Shown here in pieces: positions 47,958 through 59,094 of a stretch of 64,000 nucleotides of DNA. Numbering within the stretch: the first letter of the stretch is position 1; each line of letters begins with the position of its first letter. The translations under genes and the position numbers were made by a program. The notes under the pieces were generated by a model. The model searched no databases. It was not told where the DNA came from and saw only the letters and a list, made by a program, of their open reading frames with translations. Source of the DNA: Calocera cornea HHB12733 (taxonomy: Eukaryota; Basidiomycota; Dacrymycetes; Dacrymycetales; Dacrymycetaceae); the NCBI GenBank assembly GCA_001632435.1, contig KV423999.1, positions 72,091 to 136,090 of the forward strand. Reading direction: 5' to 3'.

Positions 47958-49007
47958 TCACGCTTCGTCCTTCATGCTGCTCCGTGTTCGCCGGCGAGAA
48001 GTGCTTGGCCCGGGAGTCTGCGGCGATTCGAGATCTTCGGTCTTGATACCAGGCTGTTCTTTCATCCCAGGCTCCCGCTTGCCAGCAGGGGTGCTGGTGT
48101 GTCCGAATCCACCCATGGTCTCGCCACGATCTACCGAGTGGCTCAGCGGCTGGACCTACGAGAGTTCGCACATACGTACCTAGAATGCCCATTGCTTGAA
48201 GTATGTCTGCACAATGCATTAGAGATATTCAGACATGTATATCAACAAACGCACCTCTGGGACGGTATTTGAAGATGAATGTCACCGGTGTTACTGAGGG
48301 ATCCGGGCGAAACATCGCTCCAGTATCGTCGGTATCGTTCACTTCATCGGCGTATCTGATGGGTGGTGATCAGACATCATAAATGGCTTCCAATCACGGA
48401 GATACGCACTGCACTCGGTGCCCACCAGCTTTCTTGGCTCGCTCGTTCACCGCTTTCGCTTCACGGACCCCGCCATGATGGTATGCCACAGCACCCGCGT
48501 TTCGTCCCATGTGGATGACGATCTTGATCTCCCCAATGGCCCTGACAGTGTTGTCGTCTTCTAACAAGAATGGGTTCTCTTCATCTACAGAGCGATGAAT
48601 AGAGAACAAGGAGGTGCGCATACAGTACGTACCGGTTAAGACAATAGGCTGGAAGTAGAACCTCGCAATTGTTGCGCTTGCGGTGCGCTTCCCATTGACG
48701 AGCGCTGATTGTACCGGATTGCTCCTCATGAGCAATTTCCCGTCGGCGAATTCCCCATCGACGTAGACGTATGCACCAGTAGTCGCGCGCTTGCCAAAGT
48801 TGCGCCAGTGTACAACGAACCTCTTCTCGATGCGTCAGCATAGCTTCGAACAGGAAGAAGATATCATACCTGTCCGGCATCAGATGGTATCCAACACGTC
48901 CAGGTATTGGTGTCTGGATCGTACGTAGGATCGTATTCTGGCAATCGATTGTGGTCGACAGTAATCCACGCCTGGAATAGCTCCACCTTCTTTGAGATGG
49001 GAGGCAT
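47958..49007 (-). CDS. DUF7918-family protein
   Basis: Six inferred exons (48870-49007, 48633-48822, 48410-48584, 48255-48355, 48180-48206, 47958-48130) give 267 residues. It matches the mushroom DUF7918 pattern: FQAWITVDHNRLPEY, TCWIPSDAGQ, FVVHWRNF, GAYVYVDGE, GEIKIVIHMGR, VNERAKKAGGHRV and IFKYRPRDILQAMGIL. The C-terminal tail (KREPGMKEQPGIKTE ... SRRRTRSSM) is disordered and contains a possible sumoylation motif (IKTE). The fifth exon is only 27 bases. The biochemical role of this family is unknown; the fold is probably beta-rich. It is divergent from HRI1 across 351 bases. Confidence 0.88.
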
Positions 49008-49358
49008 GCCGATATTGTCTCGTAGAGATGGACGGTGCGACGGAGGGGTCGGCCGCCCTTTGATAGACAGATGGTCGAAAAGAGTGACACGATGACTAGG
49101 TTGGCAGCGAGCCGCCCTCAACCGAGCTGGTCGTCCATGAGGGCGCCAATGACGCGTCTCAGCGCCGGCACCGCTGACGGCGGGCCCCTGCTCACCAAAA
49201 GTGTGCCTTGAAACATTGAGGTCTTGTGCCACGTAACCGCGCTATCGTTCCAGCAGTGCTGCTTTCGATCGTCTATATAGTCTAAAATCTATCTTTCCGG
49301 CCTTGGAGTGATCTCCGCTACCAACGACGTCCCAGGTCCCAGCAGCATCCTCACCGTC
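49008..49358. other. Shared promoter region DUF7918 / HRI1
   Basis: No gene. A TATATAG-like stretch on the plus strand near 49274-49280 lies about 80 bases before the HRI1 start. Confidence 0.5.
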
Positions 49359-50052
49359 ATGTCCGCCACAACGCGTGTGTCTATCGCCTGGCCGCCTGAC
49401 TACCCCCCGCAGGAAACAACTGACACGGTCGTGCTCTCCTTTCCTTCCAAGTACTTCCTCGATCTCCGATTCCAAAAGGACGCGTCTCCTGCTGAATTGA
49501 TCTGGGGTTTTGCGGGGAGAACCGAGACGTCAGGCAAACTTAGTACGCACCAGTGCCCATCATCTCTGGAGCGCGCCTAACAATCTTTCAGCCACATTCA
49601 TCCACCTAATCGACTCACGAAACCCGCTGGATCCACTCTCAGTAGAAGACTCTGGCGAATTCGAGATCCTGCCAAACGGAGACGAGAGCGAGAGCGGGAC
49701 TATGGTGCATCCTGAGACGGGTCAGGTCGTGCAATACGTGGAGACATGGCGCAAGTTGCCCAAGTCTACGATAGGCGGCGCTGTTTGTCTGGAGTCAAGT
49801 GGAGATGATGGTGTGAAGGCGTTTCTGGGGAGGGTCGGAACGTTGTTCCAAGGTATATGCGCCCGTGATGGACGGATATCGGTTGTTAGGCGGGCTCTGG
49901 ACGACAAGGGGAAATGGAAGGAACTGCTGAGGTCCGGCGACGACGTTGACCTACTTCCTGTTATCGGGATCCAGGAGTCCACCGGCTGGTCTTCTGGACA
50001 GACCGTGGTCCATGGTGGCAGGGATTGGGTTGTACGCGACGTAGAACAGTAA
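49359..50052 (+). CDS. HRI1: HRI1-family protein
   Basis: Two inferred exons, 49359-49542 and 49592-50052, give 214 residues, close to the usual length. Family features are the N-terminal beta segment (TTRVSIAWPP ... VVLSFPSKYFLDLR), IWGFAGRTE, TFIHLIDSR, SGTMVHPETGQ and VVQYVETWRKL. Yeast Hri1 is a two-domain beta protein reported to interact with Hrr25 kinase; its function is unclear. The start at MSATTRVS is preceded by a short leader. Its 3' end converges on the next gene with only 84 bases between stop codons. Confidence 0.88.
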
Positions 50053-50136
50053 TACAACAACATTCTTGATTTTCTTATGGGCTCAATCGGTCAAGCTACG
50101 TCTACACTACTATGCGTCTTTTCTACTGCAGGCTCT

Positions 50137-51975
50137 TCACATGAATGCCTTCATGAACGAGCTGAAGAGACCTTGGATCTCTCCGGGCTGCAGCTGAGCT
50201 CCAGCGCTGGAGCCACCGGACTGATATCGGTTCATCAGCTTCATGACGGTTGAAGCCGCAGATTGGATCGCTGAGGTCGCCGTCAGCCTAGAGTGCGTAC
50301 AGATTTGAGAACGACATACCTTGCTGCTTCGCAGCCGGATCGCCGCTCCCGTGCTTGTCGAACAGCTCACTCGCCTGCATCATCGCAACGGCGATGAGCT
50401 TCTCGTAAGGGCTGGTGGGTGCCGCGGTGGGTGCTGCTGGTCCGGGTGCTCCACCTGCCGCACCACCCGCGGCCTGAGGTGCAGCAGCACCAGGACCAGC
50501 CGAGGATGGATGTGGCCCAGCGCTTGCCGGTCCGCTGCCCCCGCCACTACCACCACCAAGGAGACTGCTGATCGCAGCACCCGCACCTCCGGCACCTGCT
50601 CCACCAGCAAGTCCGCCCAAGATTGACGCGAGGCCTCCTCCGGGACTGGAACCACCGCCGCCGGTAAGATGCTGCAAGGCCTGCATCGCCGCAGCTTGAC
50701 CCATTTGCGTAGGGCTAGATGAAGAGTTTCTGAAGATCGTGTGAGCTGCGTGTATCTCCGTCTCGAAGGACGACGTACACGGTATGTGGGTGAACCGTCG
50801 GCGGCGGATCGTCATCATCAGCGGCCTGCCCCTGACCTTGTTGGGTAGCAACGTGCGCCGCGGCAGCGCTGAACAGCTGCTGGTCCTGCACACTGTCCTG
50901 TCGATGCATCGACGCGAAGTTAGCAGCGTTTTGCAGATTAGGTCGGGGAGGAGCTAGATACATCGTCAGAGGATGGCCGTCGGAGAGTAGCATACACTTA
51001 CCATTGTGCGGCTTGGGCGGAGGGGCGGGAGGGACGTTCCCATCGTCGGCCAACGGAGCATCATAAAACTCCTCTTCTTGAGGGCGAGACTGAGGAGGGC
51101 GGGGCTGAGGGGCCTCGTTGTTGTAATACTCTTCCGCAGAGCCGTGATGGGGCGTGATGGCGGTTGGAACGTTGTGCTGGGGCCGCTCGGTGGCACTCGG
51201 ATACCCTCCATCTACGGGTGGGCGACCGCTGTATCCCTCAAACGTCTGTTCGCCCTGATATCCTTCGTTTCCATACGAATTTGTGCCCTCGTAGCGACCT
51301 TCTTCCTGGTGGTGGTGGTGATGGTGACGTCCCTCACCCTCTTGGTGGGGCGGCTCAGGGCGGCCATAGTCGTCTACGGGAGGCGGCCTCGGCGGAGCAG
51401 AGTAGCCAGCAGGACCAAGCTGGTCATTCTGAGGAGGCGGGCCAGGGGGTGGACCGTACTCCTGCTGATGGACGCGGTGGGGAGGATGTGCCTCGTACCT
51501 GCCGAAGGTGTCAGTCGCGACGTACGACTGTACTTCAGAGACATGCGCACCGATCATCCCCCGGTGGTGCGTATCTCCCGTCTCCGCCATACCCCTGAGG
51601 TGGACCTTGATACCCTCCTCTGCCATAACCTGAGGTCTCTTGCGGCGGTCCTTCGTATCCACCCCGTCCATACCCGGCTTGCTCTTGTTCGGATCCCTGG
51701 TACGCGCCGCCTCTGCCGTAGCCAGCAGCCTCCTGGGCAGACCCTTGGTAGCCTCCACTCCCGTAGCCAGCTTGCTCTTGCGGTCTGCCGTATCCGGGTC
51801 CGTAGGCGTCTTGCACACTCTCTTGCTCGGCACGGCGGATCTGCGCCTGCTCGTCGTAAGTCGGTGCAGCACCGGGCGGTGCCCCGTAGGCGTCCTGCAC
51901 TGACTCGCGTGCTGCTTCCTCCAGCTGGGATTCGTCGAACCCGCTATCTTCGCGGTGTCGGTGGTGGTGCGCCAT
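50137..51975 (-). CDS. Beta-flanking-type protein (DUF7721-like) with low-complexity N-terminus
   Basis: Five inferred exons (51551-51975, 51002-51498, 50779-50953, 50320-50729, 50137-50270) give 546 residues. It opens MAHHHRHREDSGFDE, typical of this mushroom family. Residues about 55-130 hold four to five Gly/Tyr/Gln-rich units of the form GYGRGGYxGxxQE. A Pro/His-rich region follows, including six consecutive His. The conserved C-terminal part has MGQAAAMQALQHLTGGGG, a Gly/Ala/Pro linker, then KLIAVAMMQASELFDK and IQSAASTVMKLMNRYQSG. Beta-flanking genes were named for lying beside the A mating-type locus in mushrooms. Function unknown; the Gly/Tyr/Gln part is prion-like. The conserved C-terminus is longer and more repetitive here than I expect for the family. 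Confidence 0.84.
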
Positions 51976-52320
51976 AGTGTTCCCAAAGTCAATGTGGTGA
52001 GGGGAGGAGCTCAGTCGACTGGCAGTGTGAGAGGGGCCGAGGGCGCTGGGACGCGATCGCCCGTTGCCACGTGCATCGCAAGCTTGACCGTCCCAAAATA
52101 GCAGTCTTGTTGCTCTCTGTTGTTGCTCTCTGTTGTCAAAATGGCAATAATTATATCAAATATTAATTTCATTCCCGTAGCATCTAGCTAAGAATATCAT
52201 CGCATACAGACATTTTGAATATATTAGTTAGGGGTTGTAAGTAGCAGCATCTGCCGGTCTAGTACTTGATGGGCTGGGTATCTCGGAATTGCGGATGAAA
52301 GAGAATGATTGAATGCGCGT
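51976..52320. other. Intergenic region, AT-rich
   Basis: No gene. The segment around 52140-52210 is noticeably AT-rich and probably holds the terminator of the Zn2Cys6 gene and the distal promoter of the beta-flanking-type gene. Confidence 0.5.
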
Positions 52321-53347
52321 CTAAGCCGTGCCGTTGTCCGCGTCTTCTCCAGCATATTCCTCGTCCTCGGGATTGCGATCGTTGTGACGCGGTGGCACAC
52401 GATAGTGCTGCTGCACAGGATGATTGCCCGGGTTTGAGCGCCCACTGGGCAAGTAAGCGCCAGGCGTGTTCACCGCGGAGCGCTCGTACGAAGTTGGCTG
52501 GCAGGCGAGGAAAGCGAGACCCGTCGTATAGTAGCCGTGTTGAGACCCGTAGTTGTAGTACTGATATCCATTCGTCGAACTTGTGATTGCGGCACGCGCA
52601 TCCTGGCAAAACACATCGCCTTGATCAACACGGCATTTGCGATCGAGTAAGGGCGCATACCCAGTAAGTCGCGTCCTGCGCTTGATCATAGCCAGGCGAG
52701 CTCCCGGCACCAGGGAGCTGGAGCTGATAGCGCCCGTTGGTACCTTCACCCCTAGAGCTTGTAGTCCCGGCTATGTTTGCCGCGGTCTGATACTGCGCGG
52801 GCGGTCCACGAGCGCCTGGCGGGTTCACGTAACCTTGAAGCTCGTTGCCGGTCCCTTCGTTCATGGTGAGGTGATTAAAGGACGCCGTCAAGGGGTGATC
52901 TTCGTTGTTGTGGCCATTCATGTAGGCGAAGTGATAGTCGCGTTCCGGCTGAATCGCAGGTCGAGTCGCGTTGGCATCGCGCTGCTTCTGGAAGCGTGTC
53001 GTACGACCGTCTTCGTTGGTGTAGCGGCAATTGAGCTATCGAAGGATCTCGGTCAATGCGCCTACACCAAGCGGTCAATTATTCACCTCCTTCTGCAAGC
53101 ATTGATCGCAGGGCGGCTCGCTCTCCATAATACATCTCTTCTTCCTGTTGTCGATGTCAGATCAGAGTCTAATGTCAAAGCAGAGGATGTACTTCTTCTT
53201 GCAGTTATCGCAAGCGTTGCGAGCATGCCCAACGTTGCGGCCCGAACCATCATTAAGCGGCCGCTTGGGAGGACGACCGCCGCCTCCTCCACCAGATGGC
53301 TTAACGTGCGCAATGTTAGGCCGAGGGACGGTGCAGCAGTGATCCAT
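52321..53347 (-). CDS. Zn2Cys6 transcription factor, copy a
   Basis: Four inferred exons (53193-53347, 53087-53144, 52661-53035, 52321-52602) give 289 residues. The binuclear cluster is at about residues 46-76: C-x2-C-x6-C-x7-C-x2-C-x6-C, from ACDNCKKK to KELNC. It is split by two introns, one in the third codon after the second Cys (phase 2) and one just before LNC (phase 0). A basic, Gly-rich stretch (GGGGRPPKRP) precedes the cluster. The rest is Asn/Gln/Gly/Pro/Tyr-rich and disordered, with no fungal-specific factor domain. The last acceptor was chosen to keep the long final frame open. The next gene upstream shares the layout and intron positions. DNA target unknown. Confidence 0.85.
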
Positions 53348-54621
53348 GGAGATGCCGTTTGCTCTGTGCTCTCTATGAACGACGCAGTCGATCAATACTT
53401 ATATCCAATGAAAGAGGGGTAACCGTGACTCACTTGAGAAGACCATCGGGATCGGCACTGAGAATCAGGAATCCCGGCAGAAGCTGATGCACGGCATGCA
53501 GAAAGGTGCATGCATTGAGCCTCGAGCCTCGAGGTGCTCATGACTGTGCCCATCTAGGAGACCAAGGTGCATACCCGGCCTCCGGACGAGCGCATCCCTG
53601 ATCGTCCCTCCAAGGCGGAGCGTCACACACGAGTTCCCCGAGCCAGAGGAGGTGGTCCGACAATACATGTCTCCTTCCAGGACTATTGGATACATCGGCG
53701 GAGGGGCGGCAGAAAGGGCTTGGAGCACGGAGAGGCGAGCGGATTAGTGCATCATCATAGATGTGCGCGTTCGCGGCTCAGCGGGCACGTCGACCGGGAT
53801 TGCCGGTCAAGAACAGACCAGAAGACGACAGCAGATCGCAGAGAGCCCGGGTTTGTATAGCTGGCTAGTTCTATGGCCTGATCGTTCTAAGAGAGGAGAT
53901 ATCTCGACGGCGTGAAGGAGTGTGCAGGCATCGTAGCGAGGATGAGCGCATTGGTGCTGAATGCGAACGACTGCGCGACGGTCTTCCGTTGCCGGGCAGG
54001 GTCCCGCTCTCCGTTCTTGATCTTCTTGGACATCCCGCAGGGTGCTGCTGATCAGCAACCGTACGGACACGGACCGGCTGGCTTATACCATACTCATCCC
54101 TTTGCGTCGTCGGACGGTATCGTGATACGGTCTCTGTAGCTCATACGGTGCTGCAGGTGCGCACCCTCCCGCGGCCCCGCCATCCAAGTTTGGCACCTCG
54201 CCTCGAATCGAATTCAGTGATTGTTGGCAATCTCATGCATCGCTCCATCGCTCGGAAAGTAAGTTAGGTGTATCACGCTGATTGCACACAATCGAACTGT
54301 TGTATTCAGCACTGCTAGTAAGTGTACGACCTGCGTACACTAACGATCAGGACTTTATCTCGTAAGTCCTCTCTCAGACAAATCGCCTTGAAGACATGAA
54401 TGTGGATGCATCGATCATAATACGTTGCAGATAGCATTCCGGAAGCGCCTGTGGGGAAGTATGTTTGCTGAGGTATTGTCTTGTGCGATCCTGCGAATGT
54501 GGCCCGGCCTAAGCTCATAGTTGGTTGACAGCATCGCCAGTATACGAGGACCTCGAGATCGGCCTTCATAGCCAGACCAATCTTGATCCAAGGACAACAC
54601 ACCCAGTCAACGAATCGACCT
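53348..54621. other. Intergenic region between two Zn2Cys6 genes
   Basis: No supported gene in 1.27 kb. GGATATAAG on the minus strand near 53397-53406 is a plausible TATA box for copy a. Confidence 0.5.
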
Positions 54622-55585
54622 TTACGTCTCGTCCGAATGAGGGTGGTCAGAGCGCCAGGAGCTTCCCGATTGGTCCGGTATCAGGTCACGCGAGACATTG
54701 TCCCGGTGATTGTCCGGGTGAAGGTGTGCGCCAAATTCGTTGAAAGCATGAATTTGATGGAGAGTCACAGCAGGGATTATGCGATTAGTCAAGGATGAAT
54801 TCGAGGGAGGAGAGGGGGAAATCAAATAGGCAGACGGTAAATCGTGAGGCGGAGGGAGGTTTGCATGTCTGTTGACGGTAGATGAACGGCTCTCCAAGTG
54901 AGTGTGCGGAAAATAAGGAAAATTCGAATCATGTTCAACGGCTTCGTGGACGTAGGGAGGCTCATGCAGCAACAGCTGCGGATCGATCTGAAAGTTTTGG
55001 CCTTGGGCCTCAGGATCAGGTAGATTATAGTAGCGCTGTGTGTAATATCTATTAGTGAAGTGTCAATCTCCCAATACCAACATACGTACCTGGACTGCCG
55101 CAGGAAACGGTAATATAGTGTGTTCATCGTAGCTTCCAGTATGAAAGGTCGTAACTTCAAGGCTCCCTTCGTAGTCTGTGCCTTGAAGCATTGCATGCGG
55201 GGAAGGGGAAAGGCCGGAAGGTATCACCAAGGAGGACTTGTTGGGTTGGCTTTTCTTCTTGCGCACTGTGCGCACCGTGCGTCCGTCGATCCCGGTAACG
55301 ACACATTGCAGCTGCCACAAACCATGTTAGCAATAATCACTTTACAGAGTGAACGGCCTCACATTCAGCCGGGTGCACCGTAGACATTGTGGCACAGGCC
55401 CTTGGCACCCTTTGCGGCTGGAAAGATGTGAGTCAATGTGCTTGTTGTGCATAAGGGGAGAGTACTAACCTTCGCCGACATTCATCACAAGCCCTAGATA
55501 CTTTTGCCCTCCCCCGCTCCTCGTCGGGCGGAAGGTTCTGCGACAGAACACCTTGGATGGTAAGAGGTTCGATGATTGAAGCCAT
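54622..55585 (-). CDS. Zn2Cys6 transcription factor, copy b
   Basis: Four inferred exons (55470-55585, 55363-55417, 55090-55311, 54622-55035) give 268 residues. The binuclear cluster is at about residues 33-59: C-x2-C-x6-C-x6-C-x2-C-x6-C, from RACDECRR to LNLQC. The introns inside the cluster fall at the same codons and phases as in copy a. After the cluster comes a basic patch (RTVRKKKSQPNK), then a Pro/Ser/His-rich region with no recognisable domain. The third intron acceptor (ACACAG) was chosen because it leads into the only long open frame. TATATAAA lies about 55 bases upstream. Short Zn2Cys6 proteins without a middle homology domain are often pathway-specific or developmental regulators; the role here is unknown. 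Confidence 0.84.
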
Positions 55586-58096
55586 CTTGACGATAGTACT
55601 GTGGTGTGCACAGGCCCAGGAGAGAACGGTCAGGCCCAGTTTATATAGTATGCTAGTACCGCTCAGGGATGGTAACATTGGTGAGCGTGCCCGCTGACCA
55701 TCCCAGAAGTTTTGCCTTGGCACAGTCACGAACCGGACTACATGTGGACAGCTGATCAAAGGGGCTGCATGCAGTTCCGGCGGTAAGAAGCCTGATCTCC
55801 CAGTAGCCATGCCCGACCACCGCCGAAAGTACAGCATACGCATGTCCAGCCGACCTCGGCAGCCGACTCTGTCAGGGCTCAATGTAAAGCATTTGAGACA
55901 AGATTGACGATCACAGAATTCCGGTGGTGCTTCTTGCAGCCAGCCCGGGATCTCTGTGGCTGGTCGAGTGGGATGGATACCTCACGGAAGACACGTGTCG
56001 TTAGCATAGCTTGGCCGACTGGAAGTATCTAGCTGTGCACGCCCGGTGGCAAGACCATTGTTAAACCCGCTAGACACTTCAACAAATGAATGGTATGTTG
56101 ACCGGGCAGGCGCTGCATAAGAAGACGCGAGCGAGACGAAGGGATATCTTAGCCGGACGTCACCTCCACCTGATAGGACTGGGCTAGACCCTAATCCATC
56201 CAAAGTACGCAGCCCCCCGTAGGGCGTGAGAAGGGCAGCAGTGCGTCAACCGAGGGACGGTGCCGGTGGGTGACATCTTTTCGGACACTGCTTCTAGGAA
56301 CACCTTTCTATGATAGAACGCGTCACCCCTTCCTGTAGCAACACGAACAGGGGGAGGGAAGCCATCTTGGAGGATCCTTGACGATCAAGAAGGATCTCAT
56401 TCAGTTGTATCGGGCGCATGCATATCCGTGGGGTGTCCGAAGCGCCGCCCGCTTTTCCCACGAATCACGCGCCCGCGCACGGGACGCGCGAAGACGGTGC
56501 CCTTTCCCCATCCGAGACAGAAGACAGCCAGACGCGGAGTACAGCCTGTACCGCTCCACGGCGTGCGGTTGATGACATTCAAATGCGCGAAGAATTTCCC
56601 CGTTGAGCCCATCAGGTTATCCCGTAAATAGATCAATGTCGGGCGCGTGATTCAGCTCCGATGCCGCGCGAAAGCAACGCTGTACGCACTGAAAGCGTTC
56701 GCCAGGCTCGAGCGGGTGCCAAACGCTCGCGGAAAAGAACGTACAAGATGACGCCTTTAGCGAGGCACAGGAACACCGCCTGACAATGAGTTAGACATAT
56801 TGTATGGAGGGCGTTGGCCGAGGGGTGGACCATCCGGGTCTTCCGCAGACTAGAGAAGGTTGCGTTCTTGCGATTGCACCCGCTTCTGTCCTCAAAGGCA
56901 AGCTTGCCGATCGGGCCCTTCCTCGCTTCCCAATAGCTGTGGCGGTCCGATAGCGGAAGCAGGTTTTTTTAGGTGGGCTGCGTTTCGCGCCGTGTTTACG
57001 TCACACCGGGGTTGCTCGCAACGCAATCTAGAAGTCGAGAACAGGCCACCTGCTTTTTTTCGGTACCCAACGCAAACGCCTAACGACCGTTTCTGTCTCT
57101 GCAGGTATCACATCTAATTTAGTGCAAGGGCCAAGAATTGTCAAGTGACACAAGTCGCGATGCAGAACTACGTCGTCGTCTTCGCACTCGCTCGAAGAAG
57201 GGCAGAAGTTGGGGAGTCGGGCACAGAAGATAAGAACCCTGGCGTCTTGGCAACGCGCGGGAAGCGGACGGTGACGGCGAGGGCACCGATGCAATATACA
57301 CCGATGAGCCCATCATCAAGGATCCACAGCGCTAACGAATGGCTAAAACCCAGGTCCGGCTCTCAGGCCGGTCCCGAGGCCCTTTAGGAGAAGCCGTCCC
57401 TAACAGCCGCAAGGTTTTGTCCAAATTTACTCCCGGAAGCTTGGTCCTCATCGGGACACGTGCAGTGAGTTTCGGTCCACCCACCCCTTGATTGGCGGAT
57501 CTCAGTTTTGCGTTTCAGCTTCGGCAGGTCACTTGCGAGCTATTTTGACAGGTGTCAGCCGCTTTAATGCCATATATTGGACGATAGACTCTTGTTCGCG
57601 GATGACAACCTTTGAAAATGAAGCCGACGACCTGGCGCGATCGCCTTGCCGCTTTGATACTTTTAAAGCGGCGGCCTTTGGTCGCATCAAGATCGAGCCT
57701 GTAAGGGCCGGTCTACCTCCGGCATACTCGGCGCCGCTCACTTTTGTGGACCCGCCTGAAGCTCGCCGAAGTCTTCTGAAATCTGGCGGGAGAGGTCTGG
57801 ATTGGCTTACCGCGGGCCTTCTTCGCACGATCTGACTACCGGGCTCCTCTGATGCGCTCACCGGGACGCGTTCGCGGCGTGTGCCGGTCTTGGTGCGGGG
57901 TCCACACGCGGGATCCGCAAGGTTATATGCGCTCCGATGACTTGCATCACCGATGGCTTTTCCGAATTGAGTTAGAAGCACAAAGGGATGGGGCAGGCCT
58001 TCCCCACCTTTTTCTTCTCTTCCCTCTCAGTCCCCTCTCTCCACCTCGCTCCCTCCTACTACTTACACCTCTTCCATAATCGTTACTCTCTTGAAC
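55586..58096. other. Long gene-free region upstream of WOPR copy 1
   Basis: 2.5 kb with no supportable coding gene. It contains the copy b promoter (TATATAAA near 55640) and ends in a C/T-rich leader at about 58005-58090. It may be an extended regulatory region or hold degraded sequence. I see no terminal repeats or transposase motifs. Confidence 0.5.
58005..58090 (+). promoter_or_regulatory. Pyrimidine-rich leader of WOPR copy 1
   Basis: A C/T-dominated tract directly before the start codon, a common feature just upstream of transcription starts in fungi. Confidence 0.4.
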
Positions 58097-59094
58097 ATGC
58101 AGACAAACACTTATACACTGTCGACGGCTCACTCTCAATCTATTTCTGCGACTGTGCCGACTGCCGATGGCGTCTTGATCTCGACGGAGATGGACGCGTT
58201 GCGGCTGTTTGAGGCCGCGCGGCTTTATCCTTTGCAGTTTCCGATGGTCGCGAATCGAATTGAGGATTGGAAGATTCGCGTGCAACTGTTTGTTCACGGT
58301 TCTGTCTTCATTTTCCAACGGCGACCGGACTTCACGCGATGGACCGACGGTAGGCGCTGGATGCCCAATCAACAGATCGGTCCTTTCTTGTGCTACGAAG
58401 AGGCTTGGAGACGCGATGTAACCCAGAACACGTATCGGCAAGGCGTCAATAGGTAAGCCCATCTTACCCAAGCGGTATCCAGTGCTGAGCTCGCTGCAGA
58501 GGCGAGCGGGGATATAGTCGACCTGATCTCGATCGCAAAGAAGGTGGATTGCAGAAGTGGACTTATACGGTCCACGTCATCCCCAACCCGCAAGTGCCCC
58601 ACGAGCGGATGGTATGGGAGATGATCTGGTATCTCCAGCCTCAGCTTTTCGCTAATGGCGCGCATGGCCTTGTCCCCGTTTCGCAACACGACTTTCTCCG
58701 TACCATCAACGTCCCACCATATCTCTACTTCATGGAGGCCACCGTACCTCTCCCCCGTCAAACGAGCAATATTGTTCGCATCCCAGAATGCGGCTTATTC
58801 CGCTCGCAGGCTCAAGTCTTTCCGGCCATGGCGAGTTCATCCACGCCATCCATGGGCGCCTCGATTCCTCGTCCTATGTCGGTACCTCCCCGACACTTTG
58901 GCGGCAGTCGCGAGCAATCGATTGGACCCAATGGCCAGATATCACCCTCCCCCGGACAGCGTTTTCAACTTCCGTCTATCACCGAAGTCTTTGGCCCCAG
59001 CCACACTATCGCCCTGGACCATGCGCGCCTACCAACGTATGCGGAGTTCGTCTCCCGCACGCTTCCGGATCAAGCCTTCGGACCCTCCTCTTAA
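58097..59094 (+). CDS. WOPR (Gti1/Pac2) transcription regulator, copy 1
   Basis: Two inferred exons, 58097-58452 and 58500-59094, give 316 residues. The WOPR-type first box is at about residues 20-105: DALRLFEAARLY, WKIRVQLFVHGSVFIFQRRP, FTRWTDGRRWMPNQQIGPFLCYEE. The second box follows the intron (GGLQKWTYTVHVIPNPQ). The C-terminal half is Pro/Ser-rich, ending in a short conserved-looking LPSITEVFG segment. WOPR proteins such as Wor1, Ryp1, Pac2 and Gti1 are DNA-binding switches for morphology and sexual development; the target here is unknown. The first box begins abruptly, without the usual GYV segment seen in ascomycete members. Tail-to-tail with copy 2, both with the first intron in phase 2 at the same place. 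Confidence 0.87.

Noticed and set aside
47695..48219. Minus-strand 174-codon frame as a separate gene
   Set aside because: Its start encodes the DUF7918 segment DILQAMGIL; the remainder is an intron plus the wrong frame of the last exon.
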